From contig NZ_JALDWJ010000002.1 of assembly GCF_022758295.1 (NCBI RefSeq), positions 372,001-436,000 of the forward strand: a stretch of DNA of 64,000 bases, read 5' to 3'. The notes below the pieces were generated by a model. That model was not told where the DNA came from. It did not search any database and saw only the letters and a list, made by a program, of their open reading frames with translations. The translations under genes and the position numbers were made by a program. Shown here one piece after another: positions 25,202 to 35,071 of the stretch (its first letter is position 1; each line of letters begins with the position of its first letter). The DNA comes from Lysobacter sp. CFH 32150. Lineage in GTDB: Bacteria; Pseudomonadota; Gammaproteobacteria; Xanthomonadales; Xanthomonadaceae.

Positions 25202-26569
25202 ATGAGCCTGCGCCTCTACAACAGCCTGACCAAGAAAGTCGAAGACTTCGCCCCGCTCGATCCGGGTTGCCCGACCATGTACGTGTGCGGGCCGACGGTC
25301 TACAACTACGTGCATATCGGCAATGCGCGCGGGCCGGTGCTGTTCGGGGTACTCGCCGACGTGCTGCGCCGGCGCTACGGCGCGGTGCGCTACGCCCGCA
25401 ACATCACCGATGTCGACGACAAGATCAACGCCGCGGCTGCCGAGTTGGGCGTGCCGATCAGCGTCATCACCGACCGTTTCGCCGCCGCCTACCGCGAGGA
25501 CATGGGCGCTCTCGGCATCCAGCCGCCGGACCTGGAGCCGGAAGCCACCCGCCACATCCCGCAGATCGTCGCGATGATCGAACGGCTGATCGAACGCGGT
25601 CATGCGTATGCAGCCGAGGGCCACGTGCTGTTCGCGGTCGCTACGTTCGACGGTTACGGCAAGCTCTCGCGCCGCGATCCCGAGGACATGCTGGCCGGCG
25701 CGCGCGTGGAAGTGGCGCCATACAAGCGCGATCCAGGCGATTTCGTGCTGTGGAAGCCCTCGACCGACGATCTCCCCGGCTGGGACTCGCCCTGGGGCCG
25801 CGGCCGCCCGGGCTGGCATATCGAATGCTCGGCCATGGCCGAAGCGCACTTGGGCGAGACCATCGACATCCATGCCGGCGGCGTCGACCTGCAATTCCCG
25901 CACCACGAGAACGAGATCGCACAGAGCGAATGCGCGCACGGCGGCAAGGTCTTTGCGCGCTGGTGGCTGCACAACGGCATGCTCAACCTGGCCGGCGCGA
26001 AGATGTCGAAGTCGGTGGGCAACATCGAGAAGGTCCACGACCTGGTGCGCGCGCATCCGCCGGAAGCGCTGCGCTATGCGTTGCTGTCGGCGCACTACCG
26101 GCAGCCACTGGATTGGTCGGACGGGTTGATCGAGCAGTCCGTACGCACGCTGGACCGGCTGTACGGCACTTTGCGCGACCTCGCGGACATCGAGGCGCCT
26201 GCCGTGATTCCGGCCGGCATCGAAGCCGCGCTCGACGACGACCTCAACACGCCGCAGGTGCTGGCCGAGATCGCCCGCATCGCTGCGGATGCACGCAAGG
26301 CCGAGTCGAGCGGAGACAAACGCCGGTTGAAGGCGGAACTGCTTGGCGCCGGTCTTGCGCTCGGCCTGCTGCAACAGACGCCGGCAGCGTGGTTCGCACG
26401 CGGCGCCTCCAACGACGACGATGCGCGCATCCAGTCGCTGATCGACGAACGCGCCGTGGCCAAGAAGAATCGTGATTTCGCCCGTTCCGACGCCATCCGC
26501 GACCAACTCGCCGCCGAAGGTGTCCTGCTGGAAGACACTCCGCAGGGAGTCAGGTGGAAGCGCGCATAA
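25202..26569 (+). CDS. cysS: Cysteinyl-tRNA synthetase
   Basis: 455 residues, class I. The zinc-binding Cys of [10 protein letters not shown], the HIGN signature at 38-41, the GWHIECSAM segment, the [10 protein letters not shown] motif and the KMSKS signature (AKMSKSVGN) near residue 265 are all present. The C-terminal helical domain ends with [17 protein letters not shown]. Length is normal (E. coli 461). The start at 25202 lies right after a short leader that diverges from the exported-protein gene. Confidence 0.97.
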   Translation: MSLRLYNSLTKKVEDFAPLDPGCPTMYVCGPTVYNYVHIGNARGPVLFGVLADVLRRRYGAVRYARNITDVDDKINAAAAELGVPISVITDRFAAAYREDMGALGIQPPDLEPEATRHIPQIVAMIERLIERGHAYAAEGHVLFAVATFDGYGKLSRRDPEDMLAGARVEVAPYKRDPGDFVLWKPSTDDLPGWDSPWGRGRPGWHIECSAMAEAHLGETIDIHAGGVDLQFPHHENEIAQSECAHGGKVFARWWLHNGMLNLAGAKMSKSVGNIEKVHDLVRAHPPEALRYALLSAHYRQPLDWSDGLIEQSVRTLDRLYGTLRDLADIEAPAVIPAGIEAALDDDLNTPQVLAEIARIAADARKAESSGDKRRLKAELLGAGLALGLLQQTPAAWFARGASNDDDARIQSLIDERAVAKKNRDFARSDAIRDQLAAEGVLLEDTPQGVRWKRA

Positions 26570-26581
26570 TTTACCTAAGCG

Positions 26582-26648
26582 GTAGGAGCGGCTTATAGCC
26601 GCGAATTTGGCCTGAATCGAACAGCTCGCGGCTATAAGCCGCTCCTAC
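26582..26648. repeat. REP-like inverted repeat between cysS and sufE
   Basis: Perfect 23-bp arms: GTAGGAGCGGCTTATAGCCG plus CGA and their exact complement, spacer 21 bases. A single degenerate copy of the same type occurs at about 34427-34487. It shares the GGAGCG...CGCGA layout with the element at 18028 and 56587. Confidence 0.9.
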
Positions 26649-26675
26649 AAAGCGCGCAGCGATGAGAAATCAGAA

Positions 26676-27113
26676 GTGAACGACCTTGCCTTTCCGCTCG
26701 AACCCACCGCCGCCGAGGCGCAGACCGCCATCGCCGAGGAATTCGCCTTCTTCAGCGACTGGTCGGAGCGTTACCAATACCTGATCGACCTCGGGCGCAA
26801 GCTGCCGACCTTCCCCGAAGCGTGGAAGTCAGAGGAGCACCGCCTGCACGGGTGCCAGTCGATGGTGTGGATCGTGCCGTCAGGTGATGGGAACAAACTC
26901 GACTTTGCCGCGATCAGCGATTCGGCGATCGTTTCCGGTCTGGTGTTCCTCGCCTTGCGCGTCTACTCGGGCCGGCCGGCGGCGGAAATCCTCGCCACCG
27001 AACCGGACTATATCGCCGCGATCGGACTGGCCAAGCACCTGTCGCCGACGCGCAGCAACGGGCTCGCCGCGCTGCTCGGTTTCATCCGCGAACAAGCGCA
27101 GCGCGCCGCGTGA
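26676..27113 (+). CDS. sufE: SufE-like cysteine desulfurase sulfur acceptor
   Basis: 145 residues from a GTG. SufE-family pattern: EEFAFFSDWSERYQYLIDLG, then LPTFPEAWKSEEHRLHGCQS, with the sulfur-accepting Cys60, and the later SDSAIVSGLVFLALRVYSGR. These proteins take sulfur from a cysteine desulfurase (SufS or CsdA) for iron-sulfur cluster assembly. No desulfurase or scaffold gene is in the window. It overlaps the MFS gene as GTGA, so the two are translationally coupled. CsdE is an alternative name; the sequence does not separate the two. Confidence 0.9.
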   Translation: MNDLAFPLEPTAAEAQTAIAEEFAFFSDWSERYQYLIDLGRKLPTFPEAWKSEEHRLHGCQSMVWIVPSGDGNKLDFAAISDSAIVSGLVFLALRVYSGRPAAEILATEPDYIAAIGLAKHLSPTRSNGLAALLGFIREQAQRAA

Positions 27114-28348
27114 GTGCTGCCGCCGCGCACGCCGACTCGCCGCTGCGCAATCGCGGCTTCCTCGAACTGCTGAGCTACCGCATCCTCGCGATCCTGTCGT
27201 ACCAGATCGTCGCGGTCACGGTCGGCTGGCATATCTACGAACTGACCCACGATCCACTGGCGCTGGGCCTGGTCGGCCTCGCCGAAGTCGTCCCCTACTT
27301 CTGCACGGCGCCATTCGCCGGCTACCTGGTCGATCACCTGCCACGACGCAGACTGGGTGCGGTCGCGTGCGCCGGCTTGGCAGTCACGGCCGTATTGCTG
27401 GTAGCGATCGCGGCCGATTGGCTGCCTACACGCAACACTTGGCTGATCTATGGCGCGATCGCGCTGACCGGCATGGTCCGTTCCTTCCTCAGCCCGGTCT
27501 ACAACTCGCTGTTCGCGCGGGTGTTGCCGCGCGCGCAATTTGGCCGTGGCTCGGGCATCGGCAGCGTCGTGTTCCAGTTGGGCCTGGTGATCGGCCCGGC
27601 CATCGGCGGTGCGCTGATCGCCTGGTCGGGCAAGACCCTGGCCTATGCCGTAGCGGCCGCATTCGCAGTGCTCGCGGGCATCGCGTTGCTGGTGATGCGC
27701 GTCACCGAGCCTGCGATCGAAGGCGAGCGCGCGCCGATCTTCGCCAGCATCGGCGAAGGCCTGCGCTTCGTGTTCGGCCACCAGATCGTGCTGGGCGCGT
27801 TGGCGCTCGACATGTTCGCGGTGTTGTTCGGCGGCGCCGTCGCGCTGCTGCCGGCTTTCATCAAGGATGTCCTGGAAGCCGGACCGGAAGCGCTCGGCAT
27901 CCTGCGTGCGGCACCGGCCGCGGGCGCGGTCATCGTCGGGCTGTGGATGTCGAAACATCCGCCTGAACGCCATTCCGGGCGCCTGCTGCTCGCCTCCGTC
28001 GCCGGCTTCGGCCTGTGCATCATCGGCTTCGCGCTATCGCGCGAGTTGTGGCTGTCAGCGTTGCTGTTGCTCGGCTCCGGCATGTTCGACGGCGTTTCGG
28101 TGGTGCTGCGCTCGACCATCCTGCAGCTGGCGACCCCCGACGCCATGCGTGGCCGCGTTTCGGCGATCAACGGCATCTTCATCGGCTCGTCGAACGAACT
28201 TGGCGCATTCGAATCCGGCCTCGCCGCGCGTCTGCTCGGACTGGTGCCGTCGGTGATCTTCGGCGGTTGCATGACCTTGGCCATCGTCGCCGGGACCGCG
28301 AAATGGGCGCCGAAGTTGCGCCGCCTCGACCTGCGCGACCTGCATTGA
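27110..28348 (+). CDS. MFS transporter
   Basis: 412 residues from a GTG. About 11-12 hydrophobic segments are visible, starting LLSYRILAILSYQIVAVTVG, with the family motif A region (GYLVDHLPRRRLGAVACAG) between the second and third and a related repeat in the second half. It resembles the enterobactin-exporter/tetracycline-type MFS group (EntS-like), but the substrate cannot be read from the sequence. A stretch near the end (MRGRVSAINGIFIGSSNELG) is typical for this group. Coupled to sufE by overlapping GTGA. The product acts in the inner membrane. Confidence 0.88.
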   Translation: MSAAAAHADSPLRNRGFLELLSYRILAILSYQIVAVTVGWHIYELTHDPLALGLVGLAEVVPYFCTAPFAGYLVDHLPRRRLGAVACAGLAVTAVLLVAIAADWLPTRNTWLIYGAIALTGMVRSFLSPVYNSLFARVLPRAQFGRGSGIGSVVFQLGLVIGPAIGGALIAWSGKTLAYAVAAAFAVLAGIALLVMRVTEPAIEGERAPIFASIGEGLRFVFGHQIVLGALALDMFAVLFGGAVALLPAFIKDVLEAGPEALGILRAAPAAGAVIVGLWMSKHPPERHSGRLLLASVAGFGLCIIGFALSRELWLSALLLLGSGMFDGVSVVLRSTILQLATPDAMRGRVSAINGIFIGSSNELGAFESGLAARLLGLVPSVIFGGCMTLAIVAGTAKWAPKLRRLDLRDLH

Positions 28349-28456
28349 TATCGCCTGCATGGGTTGGTCGTGAAGGCGTTGATTCGCATCAATCGCCAGG
28401 GAGGCCGCCATGAATACCATTCGCGGCAAGCAAGCTCTGTTCGAATGACCAGGCGC

Positions 28457-28500
28457 AAAAAAACGAAAGGGCCAGCGAGTTTGCACTCGTTGGCCCTTCG
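28457..28500 (-). terminator. Intrinsic terminator after the tRNA pair
   Basis: On the minus strand an AAGGGCCAACGAGT...ACTCGCTGGCCCTT stem (14 bp, one wobble pair) with a 4-base loop is followed by CGTTTTTTT. It ends the tRNA-Ser/tRNA-Arg transcript; the stem may also serve the MFS gene from the other side. Confidence 0.85.
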
Positions 28501-28509
28501 TCTTCTGTG

Positions 28510-28586
28510 TGGCGCGCCCGGAGAGATTCGAACTCCCGACCACCAAGTTCGTAGCCTGGTGCTCTATCCAGCTGAGCTACGGGCGC
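28510..28586 (-). tRNA. tRNA-Arg (ACG)
   Basis: 77 nt, CCA encoded. Acceptor GCGCCCG pairs with CGGGCGC; the anticodon loop CTACGAA gives ACG. D-loop GTAGCTCAGCTGGATAGAGC and T-loop GTTCGAATC are standard. Confidence 0.97.
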
Positions 28587-28646
28587 AGAAGCGGAATTAT
28601 GCCGGTGATACCGGCACCTCGTCAAACATCGGCGAGGCTTTGTAAC

Positions 28647-28739
28647 TGGCGGAGACTGAGGGATTCGAACCCTCGATGGAGCTTTTGACCCCATACTCCC
28701 TTAGCAGGGGAGCCCCTTCGGCCTCTCGGGCAAGTCTCC
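28647..28739 (-). tRNA. tRNA-Ser (GCT)
   Basis: 93 nt with long variable arm, CCA encoded. Acceptor GGAGACT pairs with AGTCTCC; the anticodon loop CTGCTAA gives GCT. It lies 60 bases upstream of tRNA-Arg on the same strand and is likely co-transcribed with it. Confidence 0.97.
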
Positions 28740-28779
28740 GTGAGGCACTTCTGCGAAGTGCGCCGCGAAGGATACAGAC

Positions 28780-28995
28780 TCACCCTGCGTCGGGCAAACC
28801 GTTCTTGGCAGGACCGCCACCAGCAGGCTCGTCGCCACGCTGGATGCGTTGGTAGATTTCTTCACGATGTACCGCGACATCCTTGGGTGCGGTGATGCCG
28901 ATCCGCACTTGGTTGCCCTTGACGCCGAGCACGGTCACAGTGACCGAGTCGCCGATCATCAAGGTTTCGCCGACACGGCGGGTCAAGATCAGCAT
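28780..28995 (-). CDS. csrA: Carbon storage regulator CsrA
   Basis: 71 residues from the ATG at 28995, preceded by AGGAGA. The sequence [20 protein letters not shown], then [15 protein letters not shown] and the C-terminal helix [10 protein letters not shown] are near-invariant CsrA. It binds GGA motifs in mRNA leaders and controls translation and stability. The last 15 residues ([16 protein letters not shown]) are a variable tail. The order alaS-csrA-tRNA-Ser is conserved in many gammaproteobacteria. Confidence 0.97.
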   Translation of the reverse strand: MLILTRRVGETLMIGDSVTVTVLGVKGNQVRIGITAPKDVAVHREEIYQRIQRGDEPAGGGPAKNGLPDAG

Positions 28996-29139
28996 TGATT
29001 CTCTCCTGTCACCGACGGTCCGAACCGCCGGTCGAGACCACCGCGTCGAATCAGGGCGCGGTGCGCGTCCAATTTGCACATATTCATGAACATACTACCG
29101 GCCGGGTACGACCCGCTACAAGCGGAGGAAGTCACAGGG

Positions 29140-31788
29140 TCAACCCAGCCGCTCGGCGACCCATTGCGGCACCGCCGCCAACACGCTCGGCAGGGCCGGC
29201 ACATCGTCGCCGCCGCCCTGGGCGAGATCGGGACGACCACCGCCCTTGCCGTTGATCTGACCGGCGATATGGGACAGCAGTTCCCCTGCCTTGATCTTGC
29301 CGGCGGCCGCGCCACTGACACCCGCGACCAGGGCAGCCTTGCCGTCGCTGGCACCGGCCAGGACGATCACTGCGTCGCCGAGTTGTTGCTTGAGGCGATC
29401 GACCGCGTCGCGCAGGGCCTTGGCATCGAAGCCTTCCAGGCGTGAGGCGAGGACGCGGATGCCGTTGACGTCGACGGCTGAGCCGGCGAGGTCGGAGGTC
29501 GCGCCGGAGGCGGCCTTGGCTTTCAGTTGTTCGAGTTCGCGCTCGAGTTTCTTCTGCCGGTCGAGCAATGCGCGCAGTTTGTCGCCGACATCGGCGGGGT
29601 TGCCACCGAGCAGTTGCGCTGCTTCGTCGAGGCGACGTTCTTCGTCGGCGACGTAATCGAGTGCGCCCTGCCCACTCAATGCTTCGATGCGGCGCACGCC
29701 GGCGGACACGCCACCTTCGGACACGATCTTGAACAGGCCGATGTCGCCGGTGCGGCTGACGTGGGTGCCGCCGCAGAGTTCGGTGGAGGTGTCACCCATG
29801 CGGAGTACGCGCACGCGTTCGCCATACTTTTCGCCGAACAGCGCCATGGCACCGAAGTCGAGCGCTTCCTGCATGCCCATGTGGCGCACTTCGGCCGCGT
29901 GGTTGCCGCGGATCTCGGCGTTGACGCGGCGCTCGATCTCGGCGAGTTCGGCCGCGGTGACCGGCTGGAAATGCGAGAAGTCGAAACGCAGGCGGTCGGG
30001 CGCGACCAGCGAGCCTTTCTGCGTGACGTGCGTGCCCAGCACTTCGCGCAGCGCTGCATGCAGCAGGTGCGTGGCGCTGTGGTTGAGCACGGTGGCCGCA
30101 CGACGGACGTGGTCGATTGCGCCGACGATGTGGTCGCCGCGCTTGAGCATGCCGGCCTGCATCCTGCCGACGTGGCCATGGAATTGGCCGGCGAGCTTCT
30201 GCGTATCGCGCACGGTGAACATCACGCCCTGCTCGACCAGCTGGCCGGCATCGCCGACCTGGCCGCCGGACTCGGCGTAGAACGGGGTGCGATCGAGGAT
30301 GACGATGGCTTCGTCGCCTGCGGAAATCGCCTCGACCGGGCGACCGTCCTTGAGCAGCGCGGCGACGATCAAGCCACCGGCATCGAGGTGGTCGTAGCCG
30401 ACGAATTCGGTCGGCGACAGTTGTGCGATCAGTTCGCTCGGCAGTGCGGTGCCGCCGGCGAACTTGCCTGCGGCACGGGCGCGTTCGCGCTGCTGCTCCA
30501 TCAACACTTCGTACTGCGCCATCGCCGTTTCCGGCAGGTGCGTACCCTTCTCGCGCAGGATGTCGGCGATCAGGTCAGGCGGGCAGCCGTAGGTGTCATG
30601 CAGCTGGAACAGCTGATCGCCGTCGATCGTGCCGCCGCTTTGCTTGAGGTAAGCCTCCAGGCGTTGCATGCCGGCGTCGAGCGTCTGCCCGAACGCGGCT
30701 TCTTCGGCCTTGAGCGCGCGTTCGACCAATTCGCACTTCTGCAGCAGTTCCGGATAGGCCTCGCCCATCACTTCGCACAGCGGCGCGACCATGCGCCAGA
30801 ACGCGCCATCGGATTGCAGCGCGCCGAGCTTCCAGAAGTGACGCACGGCGCGACGGATGATGCGGCGCAGGACGTAGCCACGGCTTTCGTTGCTCGGCAG
30901 CACGCCATCGACGATCAGGAAGCTGCAGGCGCGGATGTGGTCGGCGATGACGCGCAGCGATTTGTGTTCGAGGTCGCTGGTGGCGGTGATCGCCGCGGCG
31001 GCCTTGATCAGGTGCTGGAACAGGTCGATCTCGTAGTTGCTGTGCACGTGCTGCAGCACGGCCGAGACGCGCTCCAGGCCCATGCCGGTGTCGACGCATG
31101 GCGCCGGCAACGGCAGCAGGGTGCCGTCGGGCTGGCGATCGAACTGCATGAAGACGTTGTTCCAGATCTCGATGAAACGATCGCCGTCTTCATCCGGCGA
31201 ACCGGGCGGGCCGCCGGCGATATGCGCGCCGTGGTCGTAGAAGATCTCGGTGCACGGGCCGCACGGGCCGGTGTCGGCCATCTGCCAGAAATTGTCGGAA
31301 GCGAACGGCGCGCCCTTGTTGTCGCCGATGCGGATGATGCGCTCGGCGGGCAGGCCGACTTCGCGATGCCAGATGTCGAAGGCTTCGTCGTCGGTGTGGT
31401 AGATCGTGACCAGCAGGCGTTCGGCTGGCAGCTGCCAGGTCTTGGTCAGCAGTTCCCATGCCCAGAGGATCGCGTCCTTCTTGAAGTAGTCGCCGAAGCT
31501 GAAGTTGCCCAGCATTTCGAAGAAGGTGTGGTGACGCGCGGTGTAGCCAACCTGGTCGAGATCGTTGTGCTTGCCGCCGGCACGCACGCAACGTTGCGAC
31601 GACGCGGCCCGGGTGTAGCTGCGCTTCTCAGCACCGAGGAATACGTCCTTGAACTGGACCATGCCGGCGTTGGTGAACAGCAGGGTCGGGTCGTTGCCCG
31701 GCACCAACGAACTCGAAGGCACCACGGCGTGGCCCTTGGAGCGGAAGAATTCGAGGAAGTCGCTGCGGATGTCGTTGCTAGTCTTCAT
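29140..31788 (-). CDS. alaS: Alanyl-tRNA synthetase
   Basis: 882 residues, class II. Signature regions: [20 protein letters not shown] at the start, [19 protein letters not shown], the NFMQ-like [11 protein letters not shown], the editing domain with [11 protein letters not shown], the zinc-binding cysteine and histidine in [11 protein letters not shown], and the C-terminal C-Ala domain that ends [12 protein letters not shown]. Length is normal (E. coli 876). It is transcribed after recX and before csrA. Confidence 0.97.
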   Translation of the reverse strand: MKTSNDIRSDFLEFFRSKGHAVVPSSSLVPGNDPTLLFTNAGMVQFKDVFLGAEKRSYTRAASSQRCVRAGGKHNDLDQVGYTARHHTFFEMLGNFSFGDYFKKDAILWAWELLTKTWQLPAERLLVTIYHTDDEAFDIWHREVGLPAERIIRIGDNKGAPFASDNFWQMADTGPCGPCTEIFYDHGAHIAGGPPGSPDEDGDRFIEIWNNVFMQFDRQPDGTLLPLPAPCVDTGMGLERVSAVLQHVHSNYEIDLFQHLIKAAAAITATSDLEHKSLRVIADHIRACSFLIVDGVLPSNESRGYVLRRIIRRAVRHFWKLGALQSDGAFWRMVAPLCEVMGEAYPELLQKCELVERALKAEEAAFGQTLDAGMQRLEAYLKQSGGTIDGDQLFQLHDTYGCPPDLIADILREKGTHLPETAMAQYEVLMEQQRERARAAGKFAGGTALPSELIAQLSPTEFVGYDHLDAGGLIVAALLKDGRPVEAISAGDEAIVILDRTPFYAESGGQVGDAGQLVEQGVMFTVRDTQKLAGQFHGHVGRMQAGMLKRGDHIVGAIDHVRRAATVLNHSATHLLHAALREVLGTHVTQKGSLVAPDRLRFDFSHFQPVTAAELAEIERRVNAEIRGNHAAEVRHMGMQEALDFGAMALFGEKYGERVRVLRMGDTSTELCGGTHVSRTGDIGLFKIVSEGGVSAGVRRIEALSGQGALDYVADEERRLDEAAQLLGGNPADVGDKLRALLDRQKKLERELEQLKAKAASGATSDLAGSAVDVNGIRVLASRLEGFDAKALRDAVDRLKQQLGDAVIVLAGASDGKAALVAGVSGAAAGKIKAGELLSHIAGQINGKGGGRPDLAQGGGDDVPALPSVLAAVPQWVAERLG

Positions 31789-31929
31789 GCGGCTCGAAGG
31801 AAGGCGGGCGCACGCTGCACCCCCACTCCCCGCACGATGCGGGCGCGAGTTCGAGCAGACAACCCAAGACCCGCAAGGGTATCAGGCCGCGGGGCCGCTT
31901 GCCCCACGGCACATGCGGCCGGGAACAGC

Positions 31930-32445
31930 TCAGTCGTCCGGATCGAACCGGGTGGCGCTGCGGACGCTGGCCGCCTCGAAGCCGCGGCGGATCAGGAAAT
32001 CGGCGGCTTTACGGCGCAGGTCGGGATCATCGGCGACGGCTGGGCCGAAGCGGCGGCGGACGAGGTCGCGCGCATTCTCGGCCCAGCCGCCGTCGAAGTC
32101 TTCGAGCACACGGCTGATCGCGTCACGACCCAGCCCGTGCATGCCCAGTTCGGCCCGGATGCGGACCGGTCCATAACCGGCGGCGGCGCGGTTGCGGACC
32201 AGGCTTTCGGCGAAGCGGGTGTCATCCTGCCAGCCGGCTTCACGCAATTTGGCAACGGCGGCCTGCGCATCGCCCGCTTCAATCCCACGAGCGGTCAGTT
32301 TGCGGGCGAGCTCCTTCTGCGAGTGCTCGCGTCGGACCAGCAGCCCCAACGCGCGCTGCGTCGGGGTGGGCTCGGGCCGCCTGCGCTTGGACCGGGTGTT
32401 TTCCGGCGGATCGGCACGATCCTCGCTCACACTTTTCTCTGACAC
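31930..32445 (-). CDS. recX: Regulatory protein RecX
   Basis: 171 residues. The RecX helical repeats are visible: [37 protein letters not shown] with [16 protein letters not shown], and a final [18 protein letters not shown]. It binds RecA filaments and limits their growth. The first 25 residues are charged and likely disordered. It lies 85 bases after recA, a gap with a hairpin. Confidence 0.93.
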   Translation of the reverse strand: MSEKSVSEDRADPPENTRSKRRRPEPTPTQRALGLLVRREHSQKELARKLTARGIEAGDAQAAVAKLREAGWQDDTRFAESLVRNRAAAGYGPVRIRAELGMHGLGRDAISRVLEDFDGGWAENARDLVRRRFGPAVADDPDLRRKAADFLIRRGFEAASVRSATRFDPDD

Positions 32446-32488
32446 GCTTTCCTCCGGTCCCGCTTCCGCCGGCAGGCCTCAAGCCGCT

Positions 32489-32522
32489 CCTCCCCTGCTG
32501 CCATCCTTGGCGACAGGGGAGG
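32489..32522 (-). repeat. Hairpin between recA and recX
   Basis: CCTCCCCTG and CAGGGGAGG form a perfect 9-bp stem with a 16-base loop, without a following T-run. A partial stop for recA transcripts, which sets the recA:recX ratio, is the usual reason for such a structure. Confidence 0.6.
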
Positions 32523-32530
32523 AACAGAAC

Positions 32531-33568
32531 TCAAGCCTCGGGAAGCTCCACTTCTTCACGCTTGGCAACCACCACAGGCGGTGCCAGCTTCTCGCGCAGT
32601 TCGGCTTCCAGGCGGGTCGCGACCTTCGGGTTGTCCTTGAGGTACTGGCGGGCGTTCTCTTTGCCCTGGCCGATGCGCTCGTCGTAGGCGCTGTACCAGG
32701 CGCCGGACTTCTCGACCAGCTTGTGGTTGACACCCAGCTCGATCAGTTCGCCTTCACGGCTGATGCCCTCGCCGTACAGGATCTCGGTAATGACCTGCTT
32801 GAAGGGCGGCGCCATCTTGTTCTTGACCACTTTGATACGGGTCTCGTTGCCGATGATTTCATCGCCTTTCTTGACCGAGCCGATGCGGCGGATATCCAGG
32901 CGCACCGAAGCGTAGAACTTCAACGCGTTGCCGCCGGTGGTCACTTCCGAGCTCTGGCCCGGCATCATGATCCCGATCTTCTGGCGCAGCTGGTTGATGA
33001 AGATCACCATGCAGTTGCTGCGCTTGATGTTGCCGGTGAGCTTGCGCAGCGCCTGGCTCATCAAACGGGCCTGCAGGCCCGGCAGCTGGTCGCCCATTTC
33101 GCCTTCGATTTCGGCCTTCGGCGTCAACGCGGCAACCGAGTCGACCACCACCATGTCCACCGCGCCGGAACGCACCAGCATGTCGGCGATTTCCAGTGCC
33201 TGCTCGCCCGTATCCGGTTGCGATACCAGCAAGTCGTCGATGTTGACGCCGAGCTTCTGCGCGTAGATCGGGTCGAGCGCGTGCTCGGCGTCGATGAAAG
33301 CGGCGGTACCACCGCCTTTCTGGCACTGCGCGATGGCCTGCAGCGTCAGCGTGGTCTTGCCCGAGGATTCCGGCCCATAGATCTCGACTACGCGCCCCTT
33401 GGGCAAGCCGCCGATGCCGAGCGCGACGTCGAGCATCAGCGAACCGCTGGAAATGACCTCGGCGGCCTCCACGGCGCGGTCGCCCATGCGCATCACCGAG
33501 CCCTTGCCGAACTGCTTGTCGATCTGGCCCAGGGCGGCTGACAGGGCGCGCTTTTTGTTCTCGTCCAT
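32531..33568 (-). CDS. recA: Recombinase RecA
   Basis: 345 residues from the ATG at 33568 ([20 protein letters not shown]); an in-frame open stretch upstream is not family-like. Walker [11 protein letters not shown], the [12 protein letters not shown] and [16 protein letters not shown] loops, and the [19 protein letters not shown] strand are all present. It catalyses strand exchange and stimulates LexA self-cleavage. It lies downstream of lexA with 172 bases between; no second LexA box is seen there, so it may share the lexA promoter or have an unrecognised one. Confidence 0.98.
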   Translation of the reverse strand: MDENKKRALSAALGQIDKQFGKGSVMRMGDRAVEAAEVISSGSLMLDVALGIGGLPKGRVVEIYGPESSGKTTLTLQAIAQCQKGGGTAAFIDAEHALDPIYAQKLGVNIDDLLVSQPDTGEQALEIADMLVRSGAVDMVVVDSVAALTPKAEIEGEMGDQLPGLQARLMSQALRKLTGNIKRSNCMVIFINQLRQKIGIMMPGQSSEVTTGGNALKFYASVRLDIRRIGSVKKGDEIIGNETRIKVVKNKMAPPFKQVITEILYGEGISREGELIELGVNHKLVEKSGAWYSAYDERIGQGKENARQYLKDNPKVATRLEAELREKLAPPVVVAKREEVELPEA

Positions 33569-33740
33569 CGTGGAGTCCTCAGCTGATATGAAGGTGTGTA
33601 GGCGTGATGGGAGGGATGCTAGGGCGCCGCTGTCGCGCAGGCTGAGACAGCAACGTCCGGCAGCAAAAATAGTTGTCGACGGCATGAAGCCACCACCGGC
33701 GAACCGCCCGGCCGCGTGTCGGAAAAAGCCGCACGCGTCT

Positions 33741-34382
33741 TCATCGATTCGGCCTCACCAGCCCGCAATACAGGCCTTCGATGGCGAAGTCCTGGTCGGG
33801 TTGCACTTCAATCGGCGCGTAGTCGGGATTGCGCGGCAGCAGGCGGATGCGGTCCTGGCTGATCTTCAGCAGTTTGACCGTGATCTCGTCGTCGACCCGC
33901 GCCACCACGATCTGGCCGGAGCGCGCATCACGCGTGCGGTGCACGCCGATCAGGTCGCCGTCGAAGATGCCTTCGTCGCGCATCGAGTCGCCCTTGACCT
34001 TGAGCAGATAGTCGGGCGCCGGGGTAAAGAAGACGCGGTCGAGCAGCACGTAATCGTCCGAGCCAATGTCGGCACCGATCGGCGTGCCGGCGGCGACCCG
34101 GCCCAGTACCGGCAACCGCAAGGTGTTGTCGCTGCTGGCTTGCAGCGTCAGCTCCTGCTGCGGCGGGACCGGCATCTGACACACCCGGATCCCGCGTGCC
34201 CGCCCGGGAATCCGTTCGATCGCGCCCGCCGCTTCCAGCGCTTCCAGATGGTATTGCGCACCGCGGACGCCCTTGAAGCCGAAGGCCCTGGCGATCTCGG
34301 TTTGCGACGGCGGCATGCCGTCGGCCTCGATCCGCTCGGCGATCATGGCGAGAATGCCTTGCTGGGTTTCGGTCAGATCCAT
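33741..34382 (-). CDS. lexA: SOS repressor LexA
   Basis: 213 residues. The N-terminal winged helix reads [20 protein letters not shown] with the recognition region [19 protein letters not shown]. The self-cleavage site is Ala98-Gly99 in [10 protein letters not shown], and the catalytic pair is Ser133 (KGDSMRD) and Lys170 (EITVKLL). The start is the ATG at 34382. A perfect LexA palindrome lies 2 bases upstream, so the gene is autoregulated. Confidence 0.98.
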   Translation of the reverse strand: MDLTETQQGILAMIAERIEADGMPPSQTEIARAFGFKGVRGAQYHLEALEAAGAIERIPGRARGIRVCQMPVPPQQELTLQASSDNTLRLPVLGRVAAGTPIGADIGSDDYVLLDRVFFTPAPDYLLKVKGDSMRDEGIFDGDLIGVHRTRDARSGQIVVARVDDEITVKLLKISQDRIRLLPRNPDYAPIEVQPDQDFAIEGLYCGLVRPNR

Positions 34383-34384
34383 GG

Positions 34385-34403
34385 TTAGTAGTAATACTAC
34401 TAA
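34385..34403. promoter_or_regulatory. LexA operator
   Basis: TTAGTAGTAATACTACTAA, a perfect 19-bp palindrome identical to the known Xanthomonas LexA box. It ends 2 bases before the lexA ATG, which implies that the operator overlaps the translation initiation region or that the lexA transcript is very short at its 5' end. Confidence 0.93.
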
Positions 34404-34426
34404 CGAATCATGAGTGCAACCCCAGG

Positions 34427-34487
34427 GGGAGCGGCTATGGCCACTTGCCCTGACAGGGGAAGCTCGCGGCTATAAGCCGCTCCTACA
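34427..34487. repeat. Degenerate REP-like inverted repeat
   Basis: The right arm CTCGCGGCTATAAGCCGCTC plus CTAC matches the element at 26582-26648. The left arm (GGGAGCGGCTATGGCC) has decayed. It lies between lexA and pncC. Confidence 0.65.
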
Positions 34488-34500
34488 GGTTCGGTGGCCT

Positions 34501-34998
34501 CTAATCGACCAGCGCGCCCAACCCCTGCAGGGCCGCAGCCACCGTCTGCCGGCGCACGGCCTCGCGGTCGCCCTCGAAGTGGAACAACTCGGCCTTGGGA
34601 TAGCCGCCACGGCGTTTCCAGGCGATCCACACCGTCCCGACGGGCTTGTCCGGCGTACCTCCGCTCGGCCCGGCAATGCCGGTGACCGCGACTGCGACCG
34701 TGGCGCCGGAATGGACCAGCGCGCCCGACACCATTTCGATCACGGTTTCGCGACTGACCGCGCCGAAGTGCTCGAGGGTTTCCGGGCGCACGCTGAGCAG
34801 TGCCTGCTTGGCCTCGTAGCTGTAGGCCGCGAGGCCGCAGTCGAACCAGTCCGACGAGCCGGCGATGTCGGTGACGGTCTTGGCGATCCAGCCGCCAGTG
34901 CAGCTTTCGGCGGTAACCAGCCGGTGCCGCGCGTCGCGCAGGCGAGTACCTAGCGCGTCGGCGAGCGCGTGTAGTTCGATATCGCTGGGGGCGTCCAT
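34501..34998 (-). CDS. pncC: Nicotinamide-nucleotide amidase (CinA C-terminal domain protein)
   Basis: 165 residues, a stand-alone CinA C-terminal domain. The signatures VTAESCTGGWIAKTVTDIAG (with the likely nucleophile Ser in SCTGG), SSDWFDCGLAAYSYEAKQAL, GAVSRETVIEMVSGAL and VAVTGIAGPSGGTPDKPVGT are typical. It converts NMN to nicotinate mononucleotide and ammonia. Position next to lexA is common, and the name 'competence/damage-inducible' reflects this. Confidence 0.94.
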   Translation of the reverse strand: MDAPSDIELHALADALGTRLRDARHRLVTAESCTGGWIAKTVTDIAGSSDWFDCGLAAYSYEAKQALLSVRPETLEHFGAVSRETVIEMVSGALVHSGATVAVAVTGIAGPSGGTPDKPVGTVWIAWKRRGGYPKAELFHFEGDREAVRRQTVAAALQGLGALVD

Positions 34999-35071
34999 CT
35001 CGATCGCGGCTTTCCGGCAAACTAGGCGGCCGTTTTATCCCATGTATTGAGAACAAGGAAGCGCGCCGCGG

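Noticed and set aside
28409-28447. 12-codon frame MNTIRGKQALFE after GGGAGG
   Set aside because: A ribosome-binding-site-like sequence is present, but the peptide is too short to support; I keep it only as a note.
29527-32442. A very long open frame (971 codons) on the plus strand opposite alaS
   Set aside because: It is the antisense of alaS and recX; GC-rich third positions keep the opposite frame open. The sequence is full of His, Arg, Asp and Val without any family-like pattern.
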